From CALDUY01 sp046350255 (lineage in GTDB: Bacteria; Planctomycetota; Planctomycetia; Gemmatales; Gemmataceae), in assembly GCA_046350255.1 (NCBI GenBank), contig JAXMAV010000003.1, positions 372,001 to 436,000 on the forward strand: DNA of 64,000 nucleotides, in the 5' to 3' direction. The position numbers were made by a program, and so were the translations under genes. Each line of letters begins with the position of its first letter. Position 1 is the stretch's first letter. The notes below the pieces were generated by a model that had not been told where the DNA came from, did not search any database, and saw nothing but the letters and a program-made list of their open reading frames with translations. This document shows, in pieces, positions 17,773 to 27,325 of the stretch.

Positions 17773-20700
17773 TCACGACGCATCGCCCGACAGCGCGAAG
17801 CCGGCCCATAACAGCACCGGGCTGCGCGCACGGTCGCCCTGCGCGGGAAGCGCCGGCCCCGTCTCCGCCTTCAGACTGATGCCGCGCACCCGGGCCACCT
17901 CGCGCAGCGCCTGCACCCGCGCCTCCACCGCCTGCGGATGGCGCAGCACATACAGCTGCGCCTCGCGCAGCGCCTCTGCCCGGGGCAGCCGCCGCACCCA
18001 CAGGTTCTCGTAGAACCGCTCCATCAGCACGCTGGTGGCCGCATCCGACACGCGCCACAGGCTGGTGACCACGTTGCGCGCCCCGGCGACGTGGAAGGCC
18101 CGCTGCAGCCCGAACATCCCCTCGCCGACGGCGATGGCTCCCAGCCCCGTCTCGCACGCCGACAGCGTCACCAGCTCGCAGCCGCGCAGATTGAGCTCGC
18201 ACACCTCCTCGGCCGTCAGCAGCGCCTGCATACTGCGGTTCGCCCCCGCCAGCGCCAGCGCTGACAGCACTCCCGGGGTCCGCGTCTCGCAGCGTGGATC
18301 CTGCTCCGGCAGCGGACCCGTCGGTGGCAGCACCCGCGGTATTGGCCGCACGAAAAAGCCATGCAGCGCCAGATGCAGGTAGCGCGGCACCGCCTTCGCC
18401 TCCGGTCCACTCAGCCGGCCCAGCAGTGTTTCGCGATCGCCCTGCCGGTCGGTCAGCACCTCCGCTGTCACTCCTGGGTGCGTCCGCCGGTGCGCCTCCA
18501 CCAGCCGCTCCACCTCCAGCCGCGTGCCTGGCAACTCTTCGTGACGCACCGGCTGCCCCGGGGGCGGCTTGCCATAGTCCAGCGCGCCGACCGCCAGCAA
18601 CGTCGCCGCTCCCGGCGCGCTCGACGCGTCGCGCTGCACCATATGTTGCACGAACGGCAGCGTGACAAAAGTGTACTCTTCCAGCAGGTACGTCCCCTCC
18701 TGCCGACCTGGCAGCGCCGCCAGCGGCAGCGCGCCCAGCGGACCATCCGGGCAGACTAGCACCGTGCGACACGGTCCCAGCGCCTTCTCGATGCGCTCCC
18801 ACACCAGGCGGCGCAGGGTAGCGGCCTCCGACGCCGCGGGCTGGCCTGTCTTCCCCGTCAGCAGGCTGCGCCGCCAGCCCGAGACCGCCCGGTAGATCGG
18901 ATCGCTGGGCCCCAGTTCGAGCGCCAGCACGGGCAGCCCGCGCCGGATCACGAACGCCTCCAGGTGATGCACGTGCGGCGGACGCTTCCCATCGCGCGGC
19001 GGCGTGCTCCAGTGATGATCGACGAAATCGACCAGCGCCGTCCCTTCCGGCAGCGCCCGGGCCACGTCGGCCGGCTCCAACTCGCGCCCCGCCCGCGCCT
19101 GGCGAAACTCCTGGCTCCGCATCGCCAGCCGGCGCTCGACATCCTCCTTGCGCGATTCCAGCTCGTCCAGCCGGCGCCGCCAGGCTGCCTGGTTGCCAGG
19201 GGAGGGCGGCTCGGCCACCCAGCGCGCCACCGCCGACCGCGCCCCGCGCAGCTCGATGAACAGCCGGCCCAGCTCCGGGTGCGCCTGCTCCAGCCGATCC
19301 TCGATCTGCCGCGCCGTCGTCGCTCCCTTCCACGCCAGCACCTGGCGGTATCTCCGTTCGCCCGAAAGCGCTGCCTGCGACGCCAGCGTCAGGTAGTGGT
19401 CCAGCAGTCCGCGCGTACTACCGACGCGCTCCACCCGCTGCCGCTCCGACAGCACCGAGAACTCGTCCGCCAGCTTCCGCCGTTGCCGCGCCAGCGCTAC
19501 CTCGAACCCCTCGACGGCCGGCATCAGCTTCCCGTCCAGCCAGTCCACCTTGGCCAGCCCCGCCAGCAGGTCCACCTCGTCCCGGGCGTGCCCACCGCTG
19601 CCCTGCCGGCTGTACGTCTGCGCCTCGCTGAACCGCCGCCGCGCCTCCGCCGGGTTGCCCAGCGCCAGCATCGCCTCGGCCAGATGCACCAGCCGCGACA
19701 CGTGGGCCGGATGCTCTGGCGCATAGCGCTCTCGCGTCAGCCGCACCACCTCGCCCACCAGCGGGACCGCCCGCGCAAGGTCGCCGCGCATCCGGTACTG
19801 CCCTGCCACGCCTTCCAGCGCGCTGATGACCTCCGGATGCGTCGGCCCCAGCACCCGGCGCTGACGCTCCAGCGCATCGCGTGTGATCTCCAGCCCGCGC
19901 TCCGGATCACCGCTGGCCTCGTAGAGATGGCCCAGCATCGTCTGCAAGAGCAGCGACTTGGGATCGTCCGGCCCGCGCAGCCGGACGTGCCCCACGTGCG
20001 CTGACTCCATCAGACTCCGCGCCCGCACGTCATCGCCCAGCCCACCCAGCGTCCGTGCCACCTGCGCCTGGGCCATCATCGTGATCGGGTTGCGCGGCCC
20101 CAGTTGCTCGCGCGCCATCTGCCAGGCGCGCTCGGCGTACGGCAACGCGCGATGATACTCGCCCTGCTGCGCCAGGATGCCCGACAACACATTCAGGCAG
20201 CGCGGTACGTGCTGATGCCGTACCTCCGGATCGGCGTCCATCAGCGCCAGCGCCTCCTCGGCCGCCCGCACCGCCCGGGCATAACTGCCCAGCTTGCCAT
20301 ACCCCCCCGCCACGTTCACCAGCGTCGTGGCATACCCGGGGTCGTGAATACCCTTCAACCGTGCCGTCAGTCGCGCCGCCTCCTCCACCAGCGGCAGGCC
20401 GCGCGCCACCTCCTCGCGCAACATGTAGGTGAACCCCAGGTTACCCAGCTCGCTGGCGTAGGCCGGATGATTCGGTCCCAGTCGCCGCCGCACCTCGCCC
20501 ACCAGGTACTCGCTCAGCCCCACGGCGTCGTGCCCCGGTAGTTCCCGCTTGAGAGTGGCCACCTCCGAGAGTATCTGCAACGGCGCGGGATGGTCCGGCC
20601 CGTACAGCTCGTGCGCGAGGAAGAACACCTTCTGCAGCGTGGTAAAGGCCGCCGCGCTGTCTCCCTGCGCATCGGCACGGAAGCGCAGGCTGGTCATCTC

Positions 20701-21135
20701 GTAGAAGCGTGCTCGCTGCGCCGCCGACCAGCGCTGCGCGCGCCGGGCGTCGGCCGCTTCGCGCCGTGCATCGCTCACCGACCAGTGATCCTCCCCATGA
20801 AGCCCCACCGCCACCTGCGCCGCCCTGGTCCACGTCTCCTCGGCCAGGCCAAACTTCCCTCCCACCATCTGCATCCGGCCCAGCACCTCCAGTGTGTACA
20901 GCGCCCGCGAGTGCCCCGGCCCGCACAGCTTCACGTCGATGGCGTGCGCCTGCTGGACGCAATCCGCCGCCCAGCCGATGGCCCCGGTACGCACCCACCC
21001 CATCGCCCGCTCGATCAGCCGTTTCCACTCCGCCAGCTGCTTCCGCTGCTCGGCCGTGGGCTCCGGTCGCGGCGCCGCCGCCTCCACCACGCTGCCCAGC
21101 ACCAACCACACCAGCACGCCGCCAATCACTCGCAT
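17773..21135 (-). CDS. Exported TPR-CHAT protein (caspase-like peptidase fold)
   Basis: 1120 residues from ATG 21135, which has GGAGG seven bases upstream and starts a signal peptide (MRVIGGVLVWLVLGSVVEAAA). About residues 60-600 are TPR units of the 42-residue kinesin-light-chain type (recurring LGPNHPA, YGPDHPA and LGPTHPE at repeat ends). A helical linker follows, then the C-terminal CHAT domain at about 800-1110. The catalytic pair is present: His in HLALHGFF near residue 924 and Cys in TLSACETGLG near 995. CHAT domains are caspase-related proteases (for example separase and TPR-CHAT/Craspase). Here the signal peptide puts it outside the cytoplasm, arguing against a cytoplasmic defence role. 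Substrate unknown. Confidence 0.9.
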   Translation of the reverse strand: MRVIGGVLVWLVLGSVVEAAAPRPEPTAEQRKQLAEWKRLIERAMGWVRTGAIGWAADCVQQAHAIDVKLCGPGHSRALYTLEVLGRMQMVGGKFGLAEETWTRAAQVAVGLHGEDHWSVSDARREAADARRAQRWSAAQRARFYEMTSLRFRADAQGDSAAAFTTLQKVFFLAHELYGPDHPAPLQILSEVATLKRELPGHDAVGLSEYLVGEVRRRLGPNHPAYASELGNLGFTYMLREEVARGLPLVEEAARLTARLKGIHDPGYATTLVNVAGGYGKLGSYARAVRAAEEALALMDADPEVRHQHVPRCLNVLSGILAQQGEYHRALPYAERAWQMAREQLGPRNPITMMAQAQVARTLGGLGDDVRARSLMESAHVGHVRLRGPDDPKSLLLQTMLGHLYEASGDPERGLEITRDALERQRRVLGPTHPEVISALEGVAGQYRMRGDLARAVPLVGEVVRLTRERYAPEHPAHVSRLVHLAEAMLALGNPAEARRRFSEAQTYSRQGSGGHARDEVDLLAGLAKVDWLDGKLMPAVEGFEVALARQRRKLADEFSVLSERQRVERVGSTRGLLDHYLTLASQAALSGERRYRQVLAWKGATTARQIEDRLEQAHPELGRLFIELRGARSAVARWVAEPPSPGNQAAWRRRLDELESRKEDVERRLAMRSQEFRQARAGRELEPADVARALPEGTALVDFVDHHWSTPPRDGKRPPHVHHLEAFVIRRGLPVLALELGPSDPIYRAVSGWRRSLLTGKTGQPAASEAATLRRLVWERIEKALGPCRTVLVCPDGPLGALPLAALPGRQEGTYLLEEYTFVTLPFVQHMVQRDASSAPGAATLLAVGALDYGKPPPGQPVRHEELPGTRLEVERLVEAHRRTHPGVTAEVLTDRQGDRETLLGRLSGPEAKAVPRYLHLALHGFFVRPIPRVLPPTGPLPEQDPRCETRTPGVLSALALAGANRSMQALLTAEEVCELNLRGCELVTLSACETGLGAIAVGEGMFGLQRAFHVAGARNVVTSLWRVSDAATSVLMERFYENLWVRRLPRAEALREAQLYVLRHPQAVEARVQALREVARVRGISLKAETGPALPAQGDRARSPVLLWAGFALSGDAS

Positions 21136-21266
21136 GGGCGCTCCTCCACGGTGACTCATTCTCCTGCCCAGCATACTGTGGCGTGAACCCCGGGTCACGC
21201 GCCGCCTGACACGTATACTGCCTCCACGCCCTCGTCCGCACCCCAGCCGCCCGGAGGACTCCGCTC

Positions 21267-22673
21267 ATGCCCGCCTCTCCCGCCTGCCGCGTCACCTTCT
21301 GGGGCGCTGCCCGCACCGTGACCGGCTCCATGCATCGGGTGGACGTCGGCTCCCGCTCCCTCCTTCTCGATTGCGGCCTCTTCCAGGGCCGTCGCGCCGA
21401 GGCTCAGCGCCGCAACAGCCATTTCCCCTTCGAGGCCAAGGAGATCGACGCCGTCCTCCTCAGCCATGCTCACATCGATCACTGCGGCAACCTGCCCACC
21501 CTCCTGCGCCGCGGCTACCCCGGCCCCATCTATTGCACCCACGCCACGCGCGATCTTCTCGCCATCATGCTCAACGATTCCGCCCGCATCCAGCAGGAAG
21601 ATGCCGACTACCTCAACCGCAAACGCAGCCGGGGTGAACCGCGCATCGAACCGCTCTACGAGGCTCGCGATGTCACCCGCGTGCTTCGCGCCTGTCAGTC
21701 GGTCCCCTACGACCGCCCCGTCGAGGTCCTCCCCGGTGTCCGCGCCACCTTCCTCGAGGCCGGCCACCTGCTCGGCTCGGCCATGATTCATCTCGAAATC
21801 GACGGCACCCCCGTGCGCAAGATCACCTTCACCGGCGATCTCGGCCGGCACGGCCTGCCCATCCTACGCGATCCCGCCCCGCTCCCGCCCGCCGATCTCG
21901 TCATCAGCGAATCGACCTACGGCGGCAAGACGCACGCCCCCGCCGAGCTGCTCGCCGACAACCTTGGCGAGATTGTCCGACGCACCTTCGCGCGTGGCGG
22001 CAAGCTCCTCATCCCCGCCTTCAGCCTCGGACGCACCCAGACCATCATCTACTTCCTGCACCAGCTCTTCCGCGACCACAAGCTGCCCGAGGTGCCCGTC
22101 TTCGTCGATAGCCCCCTCGCCGCCGCCGCCACCGAGATCTTCCGCCTCCACCCCGAATGCTTCGACGAGGAGACCGCCGACCTGCTGGCCCGCGAGCCAG
22201 ACCTCTTCGGTGGCGGCCAGATCCGCTACGTCCGCGACGTCGAGGAAAGCAAACGCCTCAACGCTCGCCCGGACCCCGCCGTCATCATCGCCGCCAGCGG
22301 CATGTGCGAGGCCGGCCGCATCCTGCACCATCTCAAGCACAACATCGAGGACCCCCGCACCACCATCCTGCTCGTCGGCTTCCAGGCGCCCGACACGCTC
22401 GGCCGACGCATCGCCGAACGTCGCGACGAGGTCCGCCTGCTCGACCGCACCCGCCGTCTCCGTGCCGAGGTCGTCACTCTGAACGGCTTCTCTGCCCACG
22501 CCGACCACGACGACCTGCTGCGCTACCTGGGGCCACTCGCCTCCACCACGCGCCAGGTGCGCCTGGTTCACGGCGAGGTCGAGCCCGCCGAGGCCCTCGC
22601 CACCGCCCTGCGCGAACGTGGTTTCCCCGACGTCGCCGTTCCCGACCGTGGCGACATCGTCGAGCTTGCCTGA
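21267..22673 (+). CDS. MBL-fold beta-CASP RNA metallo-hydrolase
   Basis: 468 residues; the start has GGAGG nine bases upstream and a TATACT -10-like box 47 bases upstream. It opens with VTFWGAARTVTGSMH, the classical start of the YSH1/CPSF-like group. SHAHIDHCG carries the zinc ligands; GHLLGSAMI, TGDLGRHG, the beta-CASP insert with ESTYGGKTH and IPAFSLGRTQ, ASGMCEAGRILHHL and FSAHADHDD follow in order. All motifs needed for zinc-dependent ribonuclease activity are present. Family members process or degrade RNA endonucleolytically. It is divergent from the CHAT gene and followed 55 bases later by the Uma2 gene. Confidence 0.92.
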   Translation: MPASPACRVTFWGAARTVTGSMHRVDVGSRSLLLDCGLFQGRRAEAQRRNSHFPFEAKEIDAVLLSHAHIDHCGNLPTLLRRGYPGPIYCTHATRDLLAIMLNDSARIQQEDADYLNRKRSRGEPRIEPLYEARDVTRVLRACQSVPYDRPVEVLPGVRATFLEAGHLLGSAMIHLEIDGTPVRKITFTGDLGRHGLPILRDPAPLPPADLVISESTYGGKTHAPAELLADNLGEIVRRTFARGGKLLIPAFSLGRTQTIIYFLHQLFRDHKLPEVPVFVDSPLAAAATEIFRLHPECFDEETADLLAREPDLFGGGQIRYVRDVEESKRLNARPDPAVIIAASGMCEAGRILHHLKHNIEDPRTTILLVGFQAPDTLGRRIAERRDEVRLLDRTRRLRAEVVTLNGFSAHADHDDLLRYLGPLASTTRQVRLVHGEVEPAEALATALRERGFPDVAVPDRGDIVELA

Positions 22674-22728
22674 ACCGATCTACCCGTGCCGGCCCGCGCG
22701 CGGCATCATGGATGCCGGGAGGTACACC

Positions 22729-23310
22729 ATGTCCACCGTGCAGGAATCGCCCGCTGTCCGCCAACGCCGCTGGTCGAAGGACGAGTTCTACCGTCTCGCT
22801 GAACTCGGCTTCTTTCAGGGTCAGCGCGTCGAACTCATCGGGGGTCGTCTCATGGTCGCCAGCCCACAAAACCCCCTCCACGCCGCCGCGCTCGACCGCG
22901 TGGGAGACACCCTGCGCCGGGTTTTCGGGACGAACTGGCGCGTGCGCTGTCAGGTGCCACTCGACCTGGGGCCATTCTCCGAACCGGAGCCGGACTTCAG
23001 CGTCGTCGTCCCGGCTGATTACTCTCTCGCGCACCCCACCAGTGCCGAGTTAATCGTCGAGGTCAGCGACTCGACACTCGCCTACGACCGCGCACAGAAA
23101 GGCAGTCTCTACGCCGCCTCCGGATTGCGCGAATACTGGATCGTCAATCTCGTCGATCGCATGGTCGAAGTCTACCGCGACCCCGTGCCCGACTCCACGC
23201 AGCCGTTCGGCCAGCGCTATGCCAGCCGCACCGATCTCGTCCCACCGGCGTCCGTCGCGCCTCTGGCGCTGCCCCAGGCATCCATCCTAGTCGCCGATCT
23301 GCTGCCCTGA
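22729..23310 (+). CDS. Uma2 family (DUF820) putative restriction-like endonuclease
   Basis: 193 residues from ATG 22729, which has GGGAGG six bases upstream; the longer frame starting at 22618 overlaps the upstream gene and was rejected. It has the DUF820 layout: WSKDEFYRLAELGFF, RVELIGGRLMV, EPEPDFSVV, ELIVEVSDSTLAYDRAQK and LREYWIVNL. The D...ExS...K residues form the PD-(D/E)XK nuclease core. The family is highly multiplied in planctomycetes and cyanobacteria and its biological role is unsettled. No partner methylase or antitoxin is present. Confidence 0.9.
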   Translation: MSTVQESPAVRQRRWSKDEFYRLAELGFFQGQRVELIGGRLMVASPQNPLHAAALDRVGDTLRRVFGTNWRVRCQVPLDLGPFSEPEPDFSVVVPADYSLAHPTSAELIVEVSDSTLAYDRAQKGSLYAASGLREYWIVNLVDRMVEVYRDPVPDSTQPFGQRYASRTDLVPPASVAPLALPQASILVADLLP

Positions 23311-23315
23311 CGCTA

Positions 23316-24041
23316 TTACGCCGAGCGAATCGCCTCGGACTGGCCGCGCACTCGATCTTCGATGATGCGACCATCGCGCAGACGAATCAGGCGATGGGCC
23401 CGCTCGCCGACCTCGGGGCTGTGCGTGACGATGATCAACGTCATGTTATGATCGCGATGCAACTCCTCGAACAGCTTCAGGATCGCCTCGCCAGTGGCCG
23501 TGTCGAGGTTGCCGGTTGGCTCGTCAGCCAGCAACATGAGCGGATCGTTGGCCAGCGCGCGAGCGATGGCCACGCGCTGGCGTTCACCCGCCGACAACAT
23601 GGTGGGCAGGTGATCCAGCCGGTGCGACATGCCGACCTTGGCCAGCAGTTCCATCGCCTTCTTGCGCCGGGCGGCAGTGCCCAGCGGCCCCTCGAACATC
23701 GGCACCTGCACGTTCTCGCAGGCGGTCAGCGTGGGCAGCAGGTGGAACGCCTGGAAGATGAACCCCACCTTGTTGACGCGCAGGTCATCCAGCTGGCGCT
23801 CGGTTTGCAGCTTCACGCCGTCAATCGAGATGTCCCCACGGGTCGGCCGGTCGAGGCCTCCCAGCAGGTTCAGCAAGGTCGATTTTCCGCTGCCGGACGG
23901 CCCCATGATGGCCAGGAACTCCCCGCGCGCGATCTCGAAGTTGACCTCGCGCAGGGCGACAACGTGGCCATCCGGATATTCCCGCTCGATATTCTCGCAC
24001 TTCACCAGCGGAGAGGCGGCGGGAGTGGGGGTGCTGCTCAT
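23316..24041 (-). CDS. ABC transporter ATP-binding protein (LolD/MacB type), last gene of the biosynthetic cluster
   Basis: 241 residues from ATG 24041, which overlaps the desaturase stop by four bases (ATGA), indicating coupled translation; the longer frame to 24191 lies within the desaturase. Walker A GPSGSGKST, Q-loop FIFQAFHLLPTLT, signature LSAGERQRVAIARAL (LSAGE for LSGGQ), Walker B LLADEPTGNLD and the H-loop TH are all present. The layout is that of the LolD/MacB/FtsE group, which powers lipoprotein or antibiotic export with a FtsX-like permease. No permease gene adjoins it. Placed at the end of the lipopeptide cluster, it may energise export of the product; inference from position. 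Confidence 0.92.
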   Translation of the reverse strand: MSSTPTPAASPLVKCENIEREYPDGHVVALREVNFEIARGEFLAIMGPSGSGKSTLLNLLGGLDRPTRGDISIDGVKLQTERQLDDLRVNKVGFIFQAFHLLPTLTACENVQVPMFEGPLGTAARRKKAMELLAKVGMSHRLDHLPTMLSAGERQRVAIARALANDPLMLLADEPTGNLDTATGEAILKLFEELHRDHNMTLIIVTHSPEVGERAHRLIRLRDGRIIEDRVRGQSEAIRSA

Positions 24042-25027
24042 GAAGCTTCCTTCTGGGGGCCCATCTGCAGGACCGCGGCGGGTTGCGCGCCGGGTTGCAA
24101 TACCTTTGGAACTCGGATGGGGACGACCTTCTTCGCCAGCCCCACCCACGACATCACCACGATGGTGGTGTAGGTCAGATCGATCTCCCACCAGCGATGC
24201 CCGTGCGCCGCCGCACGCGGAGTGGCATGGTGGTTATTGTGCCAGCCCTCCCCGTTGGTCAGGAAGGCCACCACGAAGTTGTTCGTGCTGTGGTCCTGGG
24301 TGCCATAGTTGCGATAGCCCCAGAAGTGCGCCGCCGAGTTCACCAGCCAGGTGATGTGCCAGACGTAGACCGTCCGCACCACCACGCTCCACAGGAACAA
24401 CCCGGTGCCCAGCAGGTAGGCGTCCCAGGCCGCCTCCGCGACGGCGTAGCTGATGCCGTAGCACACGCCGGCCAGCAGCACCGCATGGACGATGTAGATG
24501 GTCAACCACATGTAACGCCGATGCAGCCAGCGCTGGAACGGATCCTCGAGCAGGTCCGGGGCGTACCGTTCGTAGGTGGACAGCTTCTCCAGCTGCGAAT
24601 TGACGGTGAACAACCAGTTCATGTGTCCCCAGAGGAACGTCACGAACGGGCTATGCGGATCCTCCTGCTCGTCGGAGTGTTGATGATGCATGCGATGCAC
24701 CGTCACCCAGCGAATAGGCGACCCCTGCAGCGAGCACACCCCCAGAAGCGTCAGCAGGTACTCCAGCCAGCGCGGCACCTCGAGACTGCGATGCGTCAGC
24801 AGGCGGTGATAGGCCAGGTTGATCCCCAGCGACCCGAAGAAGTAGTTGCCGGGGATCAACAAGAGCAGGTACCACCAGCTGAACAACCCGGGCAGAAACG
24901 CCAGGGGCATGATCAGGTGGAAACCCGCGATCACCACCAGGTACTCCCAGAAGATGCGACCCCGGGTCGCACCACTGGGAAGTTCGAGAGTCGGCGGGAC
25001 GGCTGAGTGCTTGCTTGCGACGTTCAT
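24038..25027 (-). CDS. Membrane fatty-acid (acyl-CoA) desaturase
   Basis: 329 residues with four to five hydrophobic segments. The three histidine boxes of the di-iron membrane desaturases are intact: HRLLTH, HRMHH and WHNNHH, with EGWHNNHHA typical of the stearoyl-CoA/DesC group. It introduces a double bond into an acyl chain in the membrane using O2 and an electron donor, which is not encoded nearby. It starts three bases after the FAAL-ACP gene stop and overlaps the ABC ATPase gene, so it is clearly within that operon. This suggests it tailors the fatty-acyl part of the cluster product or a precursor; a housekeeping membrane-lipid role is the alternative. Confidence 0.9.
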   Translation of the reverse strand: MNVASKHSAVPPTLELPSGATRGRIFWEYLVVIAGFHLIMPLAFLPGLFSWWYLLLLIPGNYFFGSLGINLAYHRLLTHRSLEVPRWLEYLLTLLGVCSLQGSPIRWVTVHRMHHQHSDEQEDPHSPFVTFLWGHMNWLFTVNSQLEKLSTYERYAPDLLEDPFQRWLHRRYMWLTIYIVHAVLLAGVCYGISYAVAEAAWDAYLLGTGLFLWSVVVRTVYVWHITWLVNSAAHFWGYRNYGTQDHSTNNFVVAFLTNGEGWHNNHHATPRAAAHGHRWWEIDLTYTTIVVMSWVGLAKKVVPIRVPKVLQPGAQPAAVLQMGPQKEAS

Positions 25028-25030
25028 CGA

Positions 25031-27247
25031 TTAGGGGCCTTTCACTCCTTGAGACCCTGGGATACTGCCCGTGACATCCTGCGGGCTGGTTTCGTTCGGC
25101 TCGCTCAGCAGGCGGGCCAGCACTTCGTCGAGTTCCCCTTCGCTCAGGCTCTCCACCGACACCTGCCCCGGAGCGGCCGAGGTCACGAAGTAGGCCGGAT
25201 CGGTCAGGCGGCGGGCCAGCGTATCGAGGGTGGGGGAGTCGAACAGGATCGTCGGCGCAATACTCCGTCCCATCCACAACTCCAGATCGCGCGCGATCGC
25301 CACCAGCGTGATCGAATCCAGCACGTAGTGGCTCAGCGGTTCGTCGTCGGCAATCTGGTCGGCCGGCACGCTGATCGCCTGGGCGATCCGTTGCCGCAGC
25401 CAGATCTTGATACCGCTCTCGTCGGGGGTGTCCTCCGTGGGTCGGATGCTCGTCGCCAGCGGCTCCGCCGCCGCACTGGCCGCGTCGAAGGTCCACTCGG
25501 CCACGGGGTCCATTTCCTTCGCCAGAAACTTCTTCCGTGCCTCGCCGCGCTGAATCTTCCCGCTCGAAGTCTTCGGCAGACTGCCCGGGCGGATCAGCAC
25601 CAGGCTATACAACGGCACCCGGTGCTCACCCATGATCGCCTGGCGCACCTGGCTCGCCAGCGCCTGCAGATCGAGCTTGCCGGGCCGGATCACCTCCTGC
25701 ACCACGACCAGCTGTTCCTGCCCGCGCTCCTCCACGGCAAAGGCGGCTCCTCCGTGGAGACGCAACGAGGGGTTGCAGCTCGCCACCGTCTGCTCGATAT
25801 CCTGCGGGTAGACGTTGCGACCCCAGAAGATCATCGTTTCCTTCAGCCGCCCGGTCAAGTACAGGATTCCGTCGTGCAGGAACCCGTAGTCGCCCGTCCG
25901 CATGAACGGCCCTTCGCCGCTGTCGACGATGTGAGCGTTGAACAGTATCTCGTTATCTGCCGGGCGGTTATAGTAGCCCGGCGTCACCCCCAGGCCTCGC
26001 ACCCACACCTCGCCCACCTCGTCGGCGGCCACTTCGCGCCGCGTGTTCGGATCCACAATTCGGAGTTCGGTGTCGGTCAGAGCGTGCCCGCAACCCACCA
26101 GGGCCCGGGCCTTCTCCTGCTCGGCGTCCACCAGCCGGACCTTGTTTTGCTCCAGATCGGTCGGCGACACATGCACCACCGGCGCCCGCGCCCCGTGCTC
26201 GAAGCTCGTCACACCCAGGGTCGCCTCGGCCAGGCCGTACGACGGCATCCACGCCTTGCTGTTCCAGCCATACGGCGCGAACGTCTGGTTGAACCGCGCC
26301 AGCGTCTCGGGCCGCACCGGCTCCGCCCCGTTCATCGCGATCTGCAGCGACGACAGGTCCAGCCCCTCGGCGTCTTCCGGCCGGAACTTGCTCACGCACA
26401 GGTCGTAGGCAAAGTTCGGCCCACCCGTGATGATCGGCTTGTACCGCGAGATCGCCTGCAGCCAGCGCATCGGCTTCTGGATGAACGACAACGGCGACAT
26501 CAGCACGATCCGCTTGCCAGGATAGAAAGGCCCCAGCACGCCGCCGATCAGTCCCAGATCGTGGTAGAACGGCAGCCACGACACCCCGACCACACCCAGT
26601 TCGCCCGTCTCCGGGTACGACTGCTGCCAGCGGCGCAGCAGCAGCGACAGCTGGTAGATTAGATTGCCGTGCGTCACCATCACGCCGCGCGGCGAGGAGG
26701 TCGAACCCGAGGTGTACTGCAGAAACGCGATGTCATCCGGTCCGATGGTGGGAGGCGTCCACGGCAGCTGATCCCAGCCCTCGCGCCGATCCACAGTCAG
26801 GATCACCGCACCCGATCCTTCCCGATCCGGGGCGTGCCCCAGCAGACCACCCACCAGGCTCAGGCTCGACTGCGTTCCCAGCACCACGGCCGGCTTGCAG
26901 TCCTCCGCCAGCGCCTGCAAGCGCGGCAGCATCCGCTCGGCCCGCATCAGGTCCGGCGGATAGGCTGGCACCGGGATCATCCCCGCGTAGATCACCCCGA
27001 AGAAGGCCCACAGATAATCCGTGCCCGGCTCGAACAGCAGCAGCACCCGGTCGCCCGTCTTGCCCAGGCTCTGCAGCCGCGCCGCCAGCTTCACTGCCTC
27101 GCAGTCCAGCTCGCCGAACGTCAGGTTGCGCTCTTCGGTCTCGCCATCGACGAGAAACGTGAAGGCGATCTTGTCCCCGTCGAGCCGGCCGCGCATCCGC
27201 GCCAGATCGAACAGATTGGTTATCGAGGCCAGATCCACAGGTTCCAT
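25031..27247 (-). CDS. Fatty acyl-AMP ligase fused to an acyl carrier protein
   Basis: 738 residues; the start has GGAGAG ten bases upstream. Residues about 10-580 are an ANL adenylating enzyme of the FAAL type: LQYTSGSTSSPRGVMVTHGN, WLPFYHDLGLIGG, PSYGLAEATLGV, MRTGDYGFL and KTSSGKIQR. The VSWLPFYHDMG-type motif and PVPAYPP mark FAALs, which make acyl-adenylates and pass them to a carrier protein rather than CoA. Residues about 615-690 are the carrier domain with the phosphopantetheine serine in YVLDSITLV. The tail LSEGELDEVLARLL resembles the tail of the PKS in the same cluster. It probably loads a fatty acid for the cluster. Confidence 0.93.
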   Translation of the reverse strand: MEPVDLASITNLFDLARMRGRLDGDKIAFTFLVDGETEERNLTFGELDCEAVKLAARLQSLGKTGDRVLLLFEPGTDYLWAFFGVIYAGMIPVPAYPPDLMRAERMLPRLQALAEDCKPAVVLGTQSSLSLVGGLLGHAPDREGSGAVILTVDRREGWDQLPWTPPTIGPDDIAFLQYTSGSTSSPRGVMVTHGNLIYQLSLLLRRWQQSYPETGELGVVGVSWLPFYHDLGLIGGVLGPFYPGKRIVLMSPLSFIQKPMRWLQAISRYKPIITGGPNFAYDLCVSKFRPEDAEGLDLSSLQIAMNGAEPVRPETLARFNQTFAPYGWNSKAWMPSYGLAEATLGVTSFEHGARAPVVHVSPTDLEQNKVRLVDAEQEKARALVGCGHALTDTELRIVDPNTRREVAADEVGEVWVRGLGVTPGYYNRPADNEILFNAHIVDSGEGPFMRTGDYGFLHDGILYLTGRLKETMIFWGRNVYPQDIEQTVASCNPSLRLHGGAAFAVEERGQEQLVVVQEVIRPGKLDLQALASQVRQAIMGEHRVPLYSLVLIRPGSLPKTSSGKIQRGEARKKFLAKEMDPVAEWTFDAASAAAEPLATSIRPTEDTPDESGIKIWLRQRIAQAISVPADQIADDEPLSHYVLDSITLVAIARDLELWMGRSIAPTILFDSPTLDTLARRLTDPAYFVTSAAPGQVSVESLSEGELDEVLARLLSEPNETSPQDVTGSIPGSQGVKGP

Positions 27248-27325
27248 GGGTGCTTCTCTCCAGGTGCTAGATCGTCGAGGGTGTTTCGTTGCAGGCTCAC
27301 TCGCCCGGGGTTTCGGAGACGGTCA

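Noticed and set aside
17756..19333. 525-codon minus-strand frame inside the CHAT gene
   Set aside because: It is a shadow of the CHAT coding frame; composition is extremely Gly/Ala-rich and lacks motifs.
12982..21135. WD40, vWA-like and CHAT-TPR genes as a complete MoxR-vWA-propeller type conflict system
   Set aside because: There is no MoxR/AAA+ ATPase, the genes are on different strands with ordinary genes between them, and the CHAT protein has an export signal.
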